A stretch of DNA of 64,000 nucleotides from Certhia americana (Eukaryota; Chordata; Aves; Passeriformes; Certhiidae): contig CM031857.1 in assembly GCA_018697195.1 (NCBI GenBank), positions 91,266,461 to 91,330,460 of the forward strand. The letters run 5' to 3'. Of the stretch, positions 51,201 to 62,458 are shown piece by piece (position 1 is the first letter of the stretch; the number at the start of each line of letters is the position of its first letter). The position numbers and the translations under genes are program-made. Below the pieces are notes generated by a model. That model was not told the DNA's origin and ran no database searches. It saw only the letters and a program-made list of their open reading frames with translations.

Positions 51201-54200
51201 TAAATAATGGTATGATAAGAAGCATAGAGAAGACTGAGCTAGGCTGTTATGGGTCAGGGAAACAACAAGAGGTAACTGGAAAAATTTGTGAGTTGTGAAT
51301 CACAATTAATCAAAAGGGAAAAAAAACCTTTTTGCATCAAGATGGGGAGGTATGTTTGCGGGCGGGGGCATATTGTCAAACACTAAAATGTGTTGCCCAG
51401 AGAGGTTGTATAGTCTCCATGCTTGAAAATATTAAAAACATGACTTGAACAATGCACCAGCTAACCTTCTCTAGTTGATCTGCTTTGATCAGAAGGGTTG
51501 TAGGAGGTGATCTCCCGAGGTCACTTCTAGCCTCAATCATTGTATAATCCTGATACAATATAGAAAGATGTGTCAGTGAGGTTATTTCTTGTATCTGCTT
51601 GCTTAAAATTATCAGCAGAACCTACTCTCTTTCTGGCATATTCTTGTTCTGACCTGTTCATACTGTTCCATTTTATTGCAATTTCACTGTGCCCTTTAGT
51701 CCTCTATTCTGTGAGCTGAACAACCCAAATTAAAGCTTTCTGTGAGCTTCATTCCTCCTGAACTTCTCTTTATACCTGTTTTTCTTTTTTCTACAGCTAC
51801 TTTCTTCTGAACGCCAAAATTCAGTGTTGTAGTCTGAGGCCTTACAAATGCTAAACACAGCATATTTCAGTCTTCAGCACTGAGAGAGGTTGTTCTCAGG
51901 ACAGGTGGCCTCCTGAGCTGGTTAGATGTGGACAGGGAGCAGAATGGACCCACTCGAATTTAAGAGGGAGAAGTTACTGACCTGATGACCCACTTAGATG
52001 CTCACCAGTGTGTGAGATTGGATGGGATTTGTCCCATCCTGGATGGGGTGAGGGAGCTGGTAGAAGAGCTCACCACAGTGCTGTTCGTCGTTTAATCAGT
52101 CCTGGCTAACCTGGAGATCCCAGACAACTGGAGGTTGGCCAATGTGACATTTTTTCATGGTTAAGACTTTCTTGGTGAGAATAATTGACAAGTTTGAATG
52201 GAAGGGAAATTGGAACTTGACTGGATATTCCTTCCTTGATTACGTCTGCAGGCACTGATATAGACTATCTGAAAGAGTAGAGTAGCTGCAAAGTGAGCTT
52301 TCTTCACTTTCTCTGTTTTCCTTTAGTTCTTTGACTTGTAACTTAAATATTTAGGTCCTTCTACTATGGCTGTGTTTATTATTTTTATAGTACCTTCACT
52401 TTTAACCTATTTCAGTGTAATTACACATTCCATCAAAGTTGATCTTTGATATGAAATCATGCATATCAAACTTACACTTCCCTTTTCTACAGGTCTGGGG
52501 CTGTTTTGAAAGTGTGGGCTTATAAGAAGAAATAAATTGGTTTTGTGTTCTCTACCTTTTTTTAAGACAGCTTTATTAAACCATCACTACCCCCATACCC
52601 CCAACAACTGCAAAAGACTTGGGGCATTTTTCAAAATTAAAAGTTTCTTTCTTTTGTCCTTTTAGACAATCCTATCAAGCTCCAGGTGTTGGAGATTGCC
52701 TCCGTCAGCAGCTAGGATCACGTCTTGCATGGACTTTAACAGCAAGCCAGCCTTCTTTACAAAGCACTACCTCAAAAGGCTTTTCAAATGCTGTCTCTCG
52801 TGGTGTGCCAAGGTCTAGGCGAGAAGGGGATACAAGTGGTGAGCACTGATGTATTTGTTAAAGATAATGTTTTTTACGGTTGTTATCTATATCCTTCATT
52901 ATCTTTTAAATTATTTTGGAATCATAGCATGTTGATTTTTGAAGAGTGTTTTTCTAGAATGTGCTTGATAGAATGATAGAAGCAAATATGAAAGACTAAT
53001 ATATTTGGCCACAATCTCTTTGGCTGATAGTTGCACTATTTTTGCACTGTTTAGTTTGATTGTGATCTGGTCCTCTTAAAAGACTGAGTTCATTCCAGTG
53101 TTTGTCATACTTAAGATCGTGACATGTGAGCAATGATCATTCTTTCTATGATCAGAAGATGCTACTGGTTTTAGAGTCAGAAAGAGAGCTCAGTAAACAG
53201 AACTTGTTGAAGTACTCATCTGTTTGTGGTTCTGTGTCTTTCAGAATTTGGAAATGTGAACTGGAATGTAGAGCTCTTAAACCTGTTTCTTCTTTAGATT
53301 AGCATATTGTTAACAGTGGTTGTATTTAGAACAAACAACATAAGATATTGTCAATTAAATAAAAAAAAAATCAAAATACAAATTCATGAAATCACAGAAT
53401 GGTTTGAGTTGGAAGCTACCTTAAAGATCATCTTGTTCCAACTTTCCTGCGATGGACAGGGACACCTTCCACTCAGAGAGCCATCTAGCCTATCCTTGAA
53501 CACTTCCAGGGGTGGGGCATCCACAACTTTTCTGGGCAACCTATTCCAGTGCCTCATCAGGCCTCACAGTAAAGAATTCCTTCCTAAATTCCTAATATTT
53601 GTAATTTATGTCCATGGTTAAGTGCCTGTAAACTTGAAGCTGATGCCTAGAGGGTCGATTCTGAATTTACACAAGTGTAACTGAGAAGGAGTTGTTTAAC
53701 TGGTGATCTCTGTGGCAACTCATACTGTAAAAGTAAGTAAGTTCTGAATAAGTGAGCTGATGGTAGATGTTGTCATCCCATAGCACCATTATTCTTTGGC
53801 AAAAAAAGACAAGAGGTGCAGGCTTTTGTTTGTGGTGTTTTGGTTTAGTTTGTTTTTAACTTCTATACAAGTAAGTGTGGATATTAAGGAACTAAAATAT
53901 AGCCTGTCTGCCAGCCTCTGCATCTTTGAGTAGCAGTATACAAAGCAGTGGCTTATAGATTGGAGTTGTACTGGTGTTTCTGAGGGCAACATTTGGTCTT
54001 TAGAACCTAATTAACAAGACTGTTAAATGCAAGATGATGTGTGGGTATATCTATATAATGTAAATATGTGTTTTATATATGTGATTGAATAGATACAAAA
54101 AATAGAAAAAAAAAGAAAAAGTAGAAAAAGGAGTAGAAAAAAGCATAGGAAAAAGAAATAGAAAAACATATAAAATCTTGCACTGCCTCTTAATTTATTA

Positions 54201-57200
54201 TACTGATTGCTATAAAAAGCAATACTTCTTCTGTTGAGTCAGCCAGCAGCTGTGACTTGGGTTCCTGTGTGGGATGGGTATAAGGACTGACAGTTGTCTT
54301 AAATGTAGTCACTTGCTGGTGTAGAAATAGAAGTAGGACTGCATTTGTAGTATAGAAGTCTATTGTCAGGAAGATAGATTTCTATGAATATTAAGTTCCT
54401 GTAATTAATTTTTTCTCCTGAAGTTGCTTGTTTTTATTTGAAGTTTTCTTACTATTACATCTACAGAGTATAAAAAGGCACATTGTATGGCTGAAGTTAA
54501 TACTTGTATTATTTATCAATGAAAGAAATGTGCATTTGCATCTTTCACCATTTTGCTACAAGTTCCTAGGAGGGGCAACCTGCAGTCATGCACATCTCAT
54601 TGTTATGGGGGGAGATTGAGTTTTAAATGGTATCTGGAAGTGAAGACTAATTTTGCTGAAATAAGAGTATAATTTAATTTTTTGTTTGTTTTTTTTTTTT
54701 TTCTGGAAGAGTGGATTGTTAGGAAGGCAAAGTGACAAACAGTAAGGAGTACTGTCTAAATTGGGAGAAGCATGTTGTGGCATCTCAGTTTCAGGACACT
54801 TGTTGTTAAAATTGTTTAATTCTTGAAATCCTAAATGAATTTATAAAAGCATATGGTGATGGTTTGCCCAGAAAAAGTGGGGATAGTTTCAGTGGCCTAA
54901 ACAGTGCCTTTTTTGAACTTATGTTTCCTTTAAATTCATGAATATCTTACATCTCTAACACAATCTAACCTCTGATTAGTGACAAGAACCAGAAGCAAAC
55001 TGTATACTACTATAGAAAAAGACTTACTAAATCACAGATATAGTTATCTTCAGAAACAGTACTTGCACTGAAATATTTTCAATCTCCATGGCTGTTATGC
55101 AGTCTGATTTGATCAGTGTTCTCACTAAGCAGTGGCATATGTAATTGAACACTATTATGAAGCAAGCACCTCTTTGTTCTGGACTAACTGTTCTTTTCCT
55201 AGGTGGAGGTAGAAGAGGTTATTCTGTAAGTCTATTTAACAACTTCAAAGAAAGATAAAGTTACTGTGGTGCTTGCCTCAGAACTTGCACTGGTGTTGGA
55301 TCAGAAGAGATAACAAGTTTAAGAGCTGGCCAATGTGTCGGTTAAAACAGGACATGCCCTGTGCTGTACAAGCTGACTACTCTGAGAGAACCACAGGTAG
55401 CATTAGAGGCAGGTAAAGGCAATCTTGGGCTTTCCTGTCAGACTAAGAGGACCTAAAACATTTCTTTACAAGGTTACAAGCACAGGCTTTATTGTTTTTA
55501 TAGTTCTGGGGTGTTTTGGCTCTGCATCTAAATAGGTCTTCAACGTTGTAAATCAGAACTAATTGTCTCAACAAATCTAAATACTGGTTTTTGTTTTTTT
55601 CTTTTCTAGGTTCTGTTGAAATAACGGAAGCAAATCTTGTAAGAGATGTTTTATATGTCTTCCAGGGAATAGATGGCAAAAACATCAAAATGTGCAATTC
55701 TGAAAATTGCTATAAAGTGGAGGGAAAGGTACTGTATGGTGACTTGTATTTCAAGTATTGCAGAGAAGTATTTAGGGGAAAAATAGCTGTGAAAGACATG
55801 TAAAAAAGTTAAAATATTATTACAAGTCTGTGTTGCTTCTACCAGCTGTTTTGTTTTGTGCTGGTTTTGTTTGGTTTGGGTTTGGTTGTTCTTTTGTTAA
55901 TACAACAGAATAGTTTCAACAGTAGCAGTTGAAAATTGATTGGGTAGATTAGATGCCAGAAAGAAAATGAAGCATTTCACAAGATGTGAATATCTTCCCA
56001 ACTCTTAATCCAGTAGAAGGACTCGTAAGTTATGGCTTTGAGGATTTCTGTCAACATCTCTCCTCTCCAGTGTATAAGAGTTAATATAAAGCAGATGCAG
56101 GCATTTGACTGCATTATTATTGAATTAAATTTAACAGCTTGAAATACAGAATGGATGCTAGCCACTTGATGTTGTGGGCCTGGTTACAATTGTAAGTGGT
56201 CAGATGCAGACTATCTAGAAAAGAAAGGACTGGTGGTAGAACTGAAGAAAGGCCTGATGTGAATTTGAATGAAGACATCAAATACGGGACAAAAGAATAG
56301 GAGAGATGCCTGAGAAACTTTGCTTTAGGATGTTAAGCCTATCTGCAATTCAAAACAACCTCTAGAGGGTCAGCCAAGCAAAGAACAAAAAATGGTGCTA
56401 GTTGCTTTAGCATCTTCACATTCAGTATTTAGACAGTACAGCTTCAGAGTTCAGCTTCTACTAATTGGTTTTCATGTTCTTGTTCAGATGGAAAGACAAC
56501 ACTTTCAATTTTTACTTCTGTTAAAACCTTTCTACTATGACAGTATTGCATAGTCCTTAAATAGCAGGGAAATTACTTTTGGGAAATTTCATTTGCCAAG
56601 AGCATGGTAGACAGGTCTTACGTTGACCCCTGAGCTAATTTCCTTTCTTCCTTCATAATAGTAGCAAAAAGTGAAATGTATATTGTTCACCATTACTTCA
56701 CAGTGACGTTTATGGCTGCTTAATGGAGGGATAAATGGAAAAACTTAACTCTTGTTGAAGAACTTAAGTCTTATTAATTAACAGATATTTAATAAACATC
56801 TACCTGTAGATGATTCAAAGTTTGTAATTCCTCAACACCTTCACTGAATAAATTATTTTCCATATATGAGTTTATATATGGCAAAAGAAGGGTAGCATAA
56901 TGTTTTTTTTTCTAGAGGAATGTGAAGAAAACTTACTCAGTGATTAAGAAATTGACAATGGGTTGCATTGGTTTTCTGTGTAGCTTTGATATCCAATAGG
57001 CTGGTTTGAGGTCAGAAGCTGTTTTACTTGGAACTTGTAATTCAGGGAGCTTAATTACTGACCACAAGCCAGCTGAATAGTCTTTGCCTGAGGATTTTGA
57101 TTCAGTTATTTTTGTGAAGTCAGTCAGCTTCCCTTCTTTGTTTGAGCTACCAGACCTGGTGAAGATGAGATTATCTGACTCACCAGAGCTGCAGCTGGAA

Positions 57201-60200
57201 CTTCTGACAAACAGGGTCAGAATCAAGATCAAGATATGCCTCTAGCTGTATTTACTGCACATTAGGGAAAATAGTAATCAAAACATGTAGTTCTCCCTCA
57301 GCTGACAATCTCATTGTACACACTCTTGTGTTGTTGGATTTTTTTTTCCCAGAAAGAAACACACTTCCTAAGGTGCTATTCTTGCTGAAATGTTTCCTAA
57401 TCTTAGTATTAATGTTAGGTCTGGTGGTGACATTCAGCACTGTATAAGATAGCAGCTTCTGATTTGCTCTAAGACGTACAAATGTAATAACACCAAGCCA
57501 ATTTTGCTTGTTCCTCATTTAATTCCAGCGGGTGTGTGTTGTGCTCACTGTTTGCCAAGTACTCTGTACTTGCAGAATTCTAAACAATTCTTATGCCATC
57601 TCTTTGGATTTAGCTGCAGGCAGGGTTTCTGTGTCCAATTATGCTTGTTTGGGCTGGAATTTACCCTACAGAAGTTGTTCAAGAAGTTAAAGCTGTACCT
57701 CTGTGGGTAAACAAGAGGTCTAGGGTCTGAACTCTGGTCTTACAACCAAATGCTGCAGCCTGGTTCAAGCCCACACTGGTGTGGATAACACACTCTGACA
57801 CTAATTGTTATCTTGGAGAATGCCTGTACTGTTAACTAAAAGGTTTACTGAAGGAGATTGATTTCTCGTTTTTTAGCAGCTTAGCTTTTTAGAACAATTC
57901 CTTGCTTTGACTGTTCCAGCTAGCTGTCAAAGTGAAAATTGTCTGTAGAGGTGGGATAGGCCCAGTTGCTCAGCCTCATGGTCTGTGTTATTGGTCAGAT
58001 TGTTTGGGGTTCTTTATTCAATGAAATTTTGAATACTTGATGGGTGTGTTCTTGAGTAATATGGTGAAATGTGTAAGAAGAAAATCTCAAATAGGAAGTG
58101 TCTTATCTGTTGGTAATTTAGAGGAAGAAATGTGCTAATTCAGATGAAAATAGTGGTAACTAAGTAGGGTGTTGGGAGTAAGACAGGCTTGCAAGGTGAG
58201 TAAGGTAGAAGAAAGCCAGAAACGGACTAGAGGAGTTCAGAAGGACATAAAAAGCTGGACTTAAAACCTTTAAAACTGGGTTCTGCAAGTTTGTGTTCCT
58301 GATGCCTAGTCAGGCATTGGGTCATTTATTTTCTATTAAAGGTTTCTTTCACATGTAGCAATAACTAATTTTGTCAAAGCTTTTTTGTTAATTTCAGTCA
58401 TTAACACCTCTGCTACAACTCTAGTATTTTCAGTCTTACTGATTGTCAGGTTAAGATAAAGTCTGATATTACAATATGAAAATGCAGATTTCTTCCTTTC
58501 TTCTGAAGATCATTTTGTTAGAATGTAGAAAGAGTGTATGAATACTGTTACATTAAGATTTCCAAAAGAGAAAGTCTCTAAGTTGCCAGTAGTTTGTTGC
58601 TGCTGCTTTTTCAACACATGTGTATAAATATAATGTTAATTATGTGGTTGTCTGCTTTTCTGCAGTATCTATACTGAAATGTAAATTGAATTGTTTCTCA
58701 AACTGGATTTCTTTATGAGAAAGAGGGACTTTTGTGAAGAAACCAGTATTGGTGTGGCAGATGTGATTTAATTGCAATCTTGTTTCTGTTAACTTTATAG
58801 GTGAGCTTGTCTAAATCTCTCCGAGATACTACAAGCAGACTTGCGGAGTTGGGGTGGCTACATAACAAAATAAGAAAATATACAGACCAGAGGAGTTTGG
58901 ATCGTGCATTTGGACTTGTGGGACAGGTAGGTCAGCTAGAAAAAACAAACTACAGTGTTTGGTCTTGTTTGGCTAAGAAACTACTAAGTAAATGCAGTAC
59001 TAGAATGATGCCTATGAGCTTGAATCATTCATTCATCATTTGATTTACTACTTTTGTGGATGCTGCATTCGATATGGGTCATAGTCAGAAGACAAGGAAA
59101 AAGCATTTGCTCTTTCTGTTCTTAAGGATTTGCCTCTGTAATTTATAGCTGGAGATGCTCATAAATTCCCTGTCATAATCTCCCTTTTTAAAAAAAACCC
59201 CAATATTTAAAAGTTATTCATGCATGTTCACAGACAAAAACATTTCTTAAATGGGATGATGTCATTCCTGAGCTAATTAATCACCAATTCAGTTGTTAGT
59301 GACCTGTGCAGGAGACATTCTTGTCAGCTATTGTTGATGTTTATGTGTTAGTAGTGCACTAGCTACATAAAATGCAAATAGTCCGTTATCTTCTGCCCTT
59401 TGTTTTGAATACAGCATCAAAAGAATATTAATTTTTGTTTTTATAGGTTTCATCATCATGATTTATAGTCTACAGTAACTTCACTGCTGCTGTAATACCC
59501 AAAACCACATTTACTGCTAAGACATTCCTGTTTCCTCTCACTTGCTCCCTCTGTAAAACTGGATATTATCCCTTCTGAGTCGACAGAAATGTTATCCTTG
59601 CCTCTAGCCATAACATCCTACCTAATCTGCCAAGAAATTGAAGTGCTTCTCCCTTCAATCTAATTTTTCTTAAGAGGTCAGTAGAGACACTGTAGTGCTT
59701 CCTACTTTTCTAATGTTTTATTCTGTTCCATTCTGTCTCTTATTCTAAGCAACCCTTCTAGTTACATACAAATAACTATTTTTCTACTGATCCAATGCTG
59801 ATTTCCATGTTTTATATGGTAGTGCTACTGTGTATGCATTTTCTTCCAACTCTCCCCCTTATATCTGGGTGAAGTTTTATTCTTTATCTAGCAGCTTCCT
59901 GCTTGTGCTTATTTTTACTGTCTCTAGCTTTAATCTTCAAGTTTACAGAAAGGGGAGAAGTTTAATTCTTCGATGAATTTAAATGTGCAGTATCTTGGCT
60001 TCCATATGCAGGTTTCATATCCTGTGCAGTTAAGTTACCTGAATCTGCATAGCTCTAATGCTGCTAATTTTGCTTGAGGCAAGCACTTGTGTATATTTCT
60101 AGGACCTAAGCTTACAATTCTACTCTTGCTGTCAGTATCTGGGCACAGAGAATATGCCTTCATGCTCTTCATAGCTTTTATAGCTGAGAATTTCAGGTGT

Positions 60201-62458
60201 TGCACACTGTGCATTAAGGAATTTAGCACAACAGTGTATATTGTTATAAAACATCTTTTGCTTAATGTTCTGAAAGAATGATTGTGTAAACCCCTGTTTA
60301 AACCAGGTCTAGAATAAGCTGTCTGTCACCTCTTTTATTATGATTCTGGTGACTGGTTTTGCCACACAAAATGTCAGGTATTGACATTAGAAGTAGAGAT
60401 ATTACAATATATTACACTTCATATTTTCCTACCTTTACTGATTAATATCTGAGTTTTACTTTGTCCTCAGAAAATAAAAAGAATAATTGGCAGTTAACTA
60501 TAATTTAGCTTGTACTTTGGCATTTTGCCCATTTAGATCCAGCTGAGCTAATGGGCATTTTAATTTTTTTCTCTTGAACAAGCATTCTGTTTCCTTCCTC
60601 AATTCTTTTTTACAGCAGACCCAATCAGAATTCTAGGATAATGTCCAGTTTTGTTGTAACAGCTTGGGAAGCAAAAGTCTGTGGTTTGTGACAAAGGAAT
60701 TGGTGCTGGATGTAAATTGCAATTTGTAAAGCTTCTCTAAAAAATTGGTGACCAGTTAGATTCTAAATCCTTTTGGCTACTAAATCATTAAAGTCAGTGA
60801 TTACTGTTCTTCCTTTTTGAGCAGAACAATGCTTTTGATTGTTTTCTTGGAGGCTCTGTTCTGCCCTCTGTCTTGGCAAGTACCACTTCAGTAGGTTCAA
60901 AAATTTACTGGAGAAGCAAGTGAGAAGAAATGAAAAGTGGAGTTACACATAAAGGGATTTCTTTTTGCCCTCAGTATCCTCTGGAATAAAATGAATGTCA
61001 AATTTCTTTGCAATTTACAACATTGAATTGAAGAAAGGAACCTCCTTGCCTTAAAAAGGATACAATGGAAAGATTAATGACTTTTTTTTTTTCTCTAGGC
61101 TTCTTAGCTGCTTAGCAGGAAAGAAGATTTATTTTCTCCTTGTGCTTCTAGAAATTATTTCTGCCTTTTACATACTCTAGTGAATAAATACTTTACTTCA
61201 AGTTCTTGGGTTCTTTCTATGAAGTTTTCCTTATTTTTTTCCAAATTCTTTGGTCTGTAGTTTTAAAAGGTCTTGAAGGGAAAATCCTGGGAAATTTCCC
61301 ATTTAAAAAAAAAAAAAGAAATCCATGAAAATAGATATCAAATACATTAGCTGAGAATTGCTTAGAAAGTTCTAAAGAAATTGTGTGTGTGTGAGAATAT
61401 TCTTCCAAGAAACCAAGCAAATAAAAAACTTCGGTAATTTTGGGGGGTTTTAGTCTTTTTCACTTAACCCCAAATTAATGAGCCATATTTTCAGTTGTTT
61501 TGAAAAATGTGTTGCAGGCATTTTTTTAGTCTGTATGTTAGGTTAAGACCAGCAAGTCCTCCCCCAAACCCTAAACTGTGGAAAATATCTATTGCTAAAT
61601 AAGTATTATTTCAGGAACTGTTTTTAAAATTTATCTGGATTTTTAAACAATCAAAAGTAGCTGTGCTTAGAATTGTTTTACAAAGAAGAGTTTTTGCTTT
61701 AGTTGTGTCCTGAATTAACTTCTGCACATTTTACAAATTTCTGAAGATATACTTTGTGTTGTTCATTTATTCCATGTCAAGTGAAGAATCATATATAACT
61801 GAATTAATATAAGGTCAAAATTTAGAGTACTTCATCTGGCAGCACTTATTGGGAGCATTTTTTTGAGCATTGTGTTTTCTTGTTCATGTCATATAGGCTA
61901 TACTGTCAATATAATGATAGTTGCCTAACTTCTGTGTTTTATTGTTAGAGGCCTTCCTGGAATTTAAACTCTATTACTTCACTGCATACTATTTCTTACA
62001 TCAGTATTAAAAAAAAAAAAATCTCGAACTGGGTCATGTTATAATTTGTACATCCCTGTGCTAATTTTTAATGCCATTACTGAGATGATATGTCTACTTG
62101 AAGAGTTACACTTCTCATAGTTTAATCTGTTGATAGAGTTAAGGTAGTAAGAAACAAGGTCTCTTGATTATGTGTACAAATTCTTGGAAGAGGTATATGC
62201 AGCTCTTAGGGAAGCACTTACACTTTGGCCATTTCTCTAAGAATTGGCTTTTGTGCTGAAATTTGTAGAAGGATTTCTGTCAGGAAGTTTCTGATTATAT
62301 TGGAAGTGTGATAGAATTAAATCAGAAAGATTTCTCCTGATTACTTTTCCTTTTTTTTTTCCCCTCTTTTTCTTCTCTTTCTCTTACAGAGTTTTTGTGC
62401 AGCCTTACATCAGGAACTTAAAGAATACTACCGACTTCTGTCTGTTTTGCATTCTCAG
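33199..62458 (+). CDS. TUBGCP3: Gamma-tubulin complex component 3 (GCP3), 5' part of gene
   Basis: GCP3 is a core subunit of the gamma-tubulin ring complex. With GCP2 it forms the small complexes that bind gamma-tubulin and nucleate microtubules at centrosomes and spindle poles. Nine coding exons join without frame breaks: 33199-33274, 43820-43927, 45749-45816, 48333-48410, 49024-49241, 52666-52838, 55610-55728, 58801-58926, 62390-62458. They give 345 codons against about 907 in the human protein. Residues 1 to about 120 are the N-terminal helical region that in vertebrates binds MZT1. Residues about 121-240 are a Ser/Gln/Pro-rich linker. From about 245 the GRIP1 (Spc97/Spc98) domain begins ([19 protein letters not shown]). 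Nothing from the gamma-tubulin-binding GRIP2 domain is in the window. The start ATG has a strong Kozak context (G at -3 and +4), and the peptide starts [14 protein letters not shown] as in other vertebrates. All introns are GT-AG. The next exon was not found before 64,000. Confidence 0.96.
34290..35218 (+). mobile_element. CR1 LINE 3' fragment in intron 1
   Basis: Roughly 930 bp of forward CR1. It carries the trace [14 protein letters not shown] (the conserved FADDTKL region of CR1 pol), then [15 protein letters not shown], then [20 protein letters not shown]. It ends in CCATCCAGCCCAAACCATTT and a TTCTGTGATTC tail at 35218. Frames are broken. Confidence 0.92.
35309..35357 (+). mobile_element. 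CR1 3' tip fragment
   Basis: Short CR1 end: ATCTTAAGGGTCTTTTTCAA, then TTTAAATAATTCTATGATC. It lies about 90 bp downstream of the larger CR1 copy, is of a different tip type, and is a separate insertion. Confidence 0.65.
36975..37585. repeat. Duplicated block, intron 1 copy (uninterrupted)
   Basis: Paralogue of 31131-31523 plus 32285-32485, in the same orientation. The LTR found in the upstream copy is absent here. The target tetranucleotide GGAT occurs once, at 37378-37381, giving the empty site. Several CpG positions of the upstream copy are TpG here. No coding content is apparent. Confidence 0.85.
37737..37804. repeat. T-rich low-complexity tract
   Basis: Runs of T broken by G, A and C. 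It is a simple-sequence tract within intron 1. Confidence 0.75.
39004..39860 (-). mobile_element. CR1 LINE fragment, reverse orientation, in intron 1
   Basis: The left edge is the inverted CR1 tail (AATCATAGAAAGGG, then TCATCTAGTTCCAACCC). On the minus strand the frame reads [20 protein letters not shown], characteristic of CR1 pol, then the short 3' region. Similarity is clear for 39004-39450. The part from about 39450 to 39860 is assigned less firmly. Confidence 0.82.
43820..43927 (+). CDS. TUBGCP3: TUBGCP3 coding exon 2
   Basis: 108 bp. The acceptor has a strong poly-T tract (TTTTTTCAG|CTGATG) and the donor is GAAC|GTAAGT. Encodes residues 26-61 ([20 protein letters not shown] ... IKKE), part of the N-terminal helical region. 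The split codon at the donor is completed by TT of exon 3 to give Leu. Confidence 0.96.
43928..45748 (+). other. TUBGCP3: TUBGCP3 intron 2
   Basis: 1,821 bp, GT-AG, phase 1. No repeat or other feature was recognised. Confidence 0.85.
45749..45816 (+). CDS. TUBGCP3: TUBGCP3 coding exon 3
   Basis: 68 bp. Encodes [20 protein letters not shown] and then SQ, residues 62-84. The acceptor is TTTTTAATAG|TTGTG. The donor CAG|GTAGTT is weak at +4 to +6. A CR1 remnant lies about 65 bp downstream. Confidence 0.95.
45817..48332 (+). other. TUBGCP3: TUBGCP3 intron 3
   Basis: 2,516 bp, GT-AG, phase 0. It contains a CR1 3' piece at 45880-46095. Nothing else was recognised. Confidence 0.85.
45880..46095 (+). 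mobile_element. CR1 LINE 3' end, diverged
   Basis: Forward CR1 tail region, seen in the run CAGCTGTAGATGACCCTGCT through GGGGGATTGGACCAGACAGC to CCTTTGAACCCTAGC. It is old and heavily substituted, and the usual TTCTGTGA tail is lost. Confidence 0.7.
48333..48410 (+). CDS. TUBGCP3: TUBGCP3 coding exon 4
   Basis: 78 bp, phase 0 at both ends. Encodes residues 85-110 ([20 protein letters not shown], then RKQSSK). The acceptor TTTGAAG|GGC has a poor pyrimidine tract. The donor AAG|GTAGGT is good. Very highly conserved in GCP3. Confidence 0.96.
48411..49023 (+). other. TUBGCP3: TUBGCP3 intron 4
   Basis: 613 bp, GT-AG, phase 0. No repeat was recognised. Confidence 0.85.
49024..49241 (+). CDS. TUBGCP3: TUBGCP3 coding exon 5
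   Basis: 218 bp, the largest exon in the window. Encodes residues 111-182 ([20 protein letters not shown], then [19 protein letters not shown]), passing from the helical region into the Ser/Gln-rich linker. The acceptor is TTTCTTTTCAG, the donor CCAGG|GTAAAT, and the intron is phase 2. Confidence 0.96.
49835..49905 (-). mobile_element. CR1 3' tip, reverse orientation
   Basis: GAACAGAATAGGATAATTCT, then GAAGGGATCTACAACGATCA and CCTGGTTCAACTGCC, corresponds to an inverted CR1 3' tip. It stands directly beside a forward CR1 body, so two insertions lie head to tail here. Confidence 0.6.
49906..51555 (+). mobile_element. CR1 LINE fragment with reverse-transcriptase remnant
   Basis: About 1.65 kb, the longest CR1 piece in the window. 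Traces in order are [19 protein letters not shown], then [17 protein letters not shown] followed by NLTKAFN (the RT region), then the 3' part with GTTCAGCCTGGAGAAGAAAA and GTTGCCCAGAGAGGTTGTAT, and a tail near 51540. Stops and an internal deletion after the RT region leave it dead. Confidence 0.85.
51880..52160 (+). mobile_element. CR1-like LINE fragment (internal)
   Basis: The translated trace [20 protein letters not shown] matches the conserved CR1 segment preceding the RT palm (NVTPIYKKG type). There is no 3' tail, so this is an internal piece, probably of a different CR1 subfamily from its neighbour. Confidence 0.65.
52666..52838 (+). CDS. TUBGCP3: TUBGCP3 coding exon 6
   Basis: 173 bp. 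Encodes residues 183-240 ([20 protein letters not shown], then [19 protein letters not shown] and [11 protein letters not shown]), the linker ahead of GRIP1. The acceptor is CTTTTAG|ACAATC and the donor AGTG|GTGAGC, phase 1. An upstream GT at 52836 would break the frame and was rejected. Confidence 0.94.
53385..53605 (-). mobile_element. CR1 LINE 3' end, reverse orientation
   Basis: Begins with the inverted tail AAATCACAGAATGGTTTGAG, then GATCATCTTGTTCCAACTTT, and continues through GGGGCATCCACAACTTTTCT and AAAGAATTCCTTCCTAAAT. It is the 3' 220 bp of CR1. Confidence 0.9.
54098..54172. repeat. A-rich simple repeat (TAGAAAAA-like)
   Basis: Repeated ATAGAAAAA and GTAGAAAAA units with small variations, about 75 bp. 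Confidence 0.8.
55610..55728 (+). CDS. TUBGCP3: TUBGCP3 coding exon 7
   Basis: 119 bp. Encodes residues 241-280 ([20 protein letters not shown], then [20 protein letters not shown]), the beginning of the GRIP1 domain. The acceptor is CTTTTCTAG|GTTCTG. The donor AAG|GTACTG is sub-optimal. Phase 0 at its 3' end. Confidence 0.96.
55729..58800 (+). other. TUBGCP3: TUBGCP3 intron 7
   Basis: 3,072 bp, GT-AG, phase 0. No transposon or exon was recognised, and the open frames inside are short. Confidence 0.8.
58801..58926 (+). CDS. TUBGCP3: TUBGCP3 coding exon 8
   Basis: 126 bp, phase 0 at both ends. Encodes residues 281-322 ([20 protein letters not shown], then [20 protein letters not shown] and GQ) in GRIP1. 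The acceptor is AACTTTATAG|GTG and the donor CAG|GTAGGT. Confidence 0.96.
58927..62389 (+). other. TUBGCP3: TUBGCP3 intron 8
   Basis: 3,463 bp, GT-AG, phase 0. AT-rich, with short poly-A and poly-T runs. No repeat family was recognised. Confidence 0.8.
62390..62458 (+). CDS. TUBGCP3: TUBGCP3 coding exon 9 (last in window)
   Basis: 69 bp, phase 0 at both ends. Encodes residues 323-345 ([20 protein letters not shown], then HSQ) in GRIP1. It has a long pyrimidine tract ahead of CTTACAG|AGT and a strong donor CAG|GTAAGT. No later exon was found before the window ends, so the gene is cut off here. Confidence 0.96.

Larger units (their letters stand above)
49242..52665 (+). other. TUBGCP3: TUBGCP3 intron 5
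   Basis: 3,424 bp, GT-AG, phase 2. It is rich in CR1: a reverse tip (49835-49905), a long forward piece (49906-51555) and a separate forward piece (51880-52160). Confidence 0.88.
52839..55609 (+). other. TUBGCP3: TUBGCP3 intron 6
   Basis: 2,771 bp, GT-AG, phase 1. It contains a reverse CR1 (53385-53605) and an A-rich tract (54098-54172). Confidence 0.85.

Noticed and set aside
52836..52840. Alternative exon 6 donor at 52836
   Set aside because: Using GTGGTG would remove two bases and break the frame into exon 7. The GTGAGC donor at 52839 keeps it.
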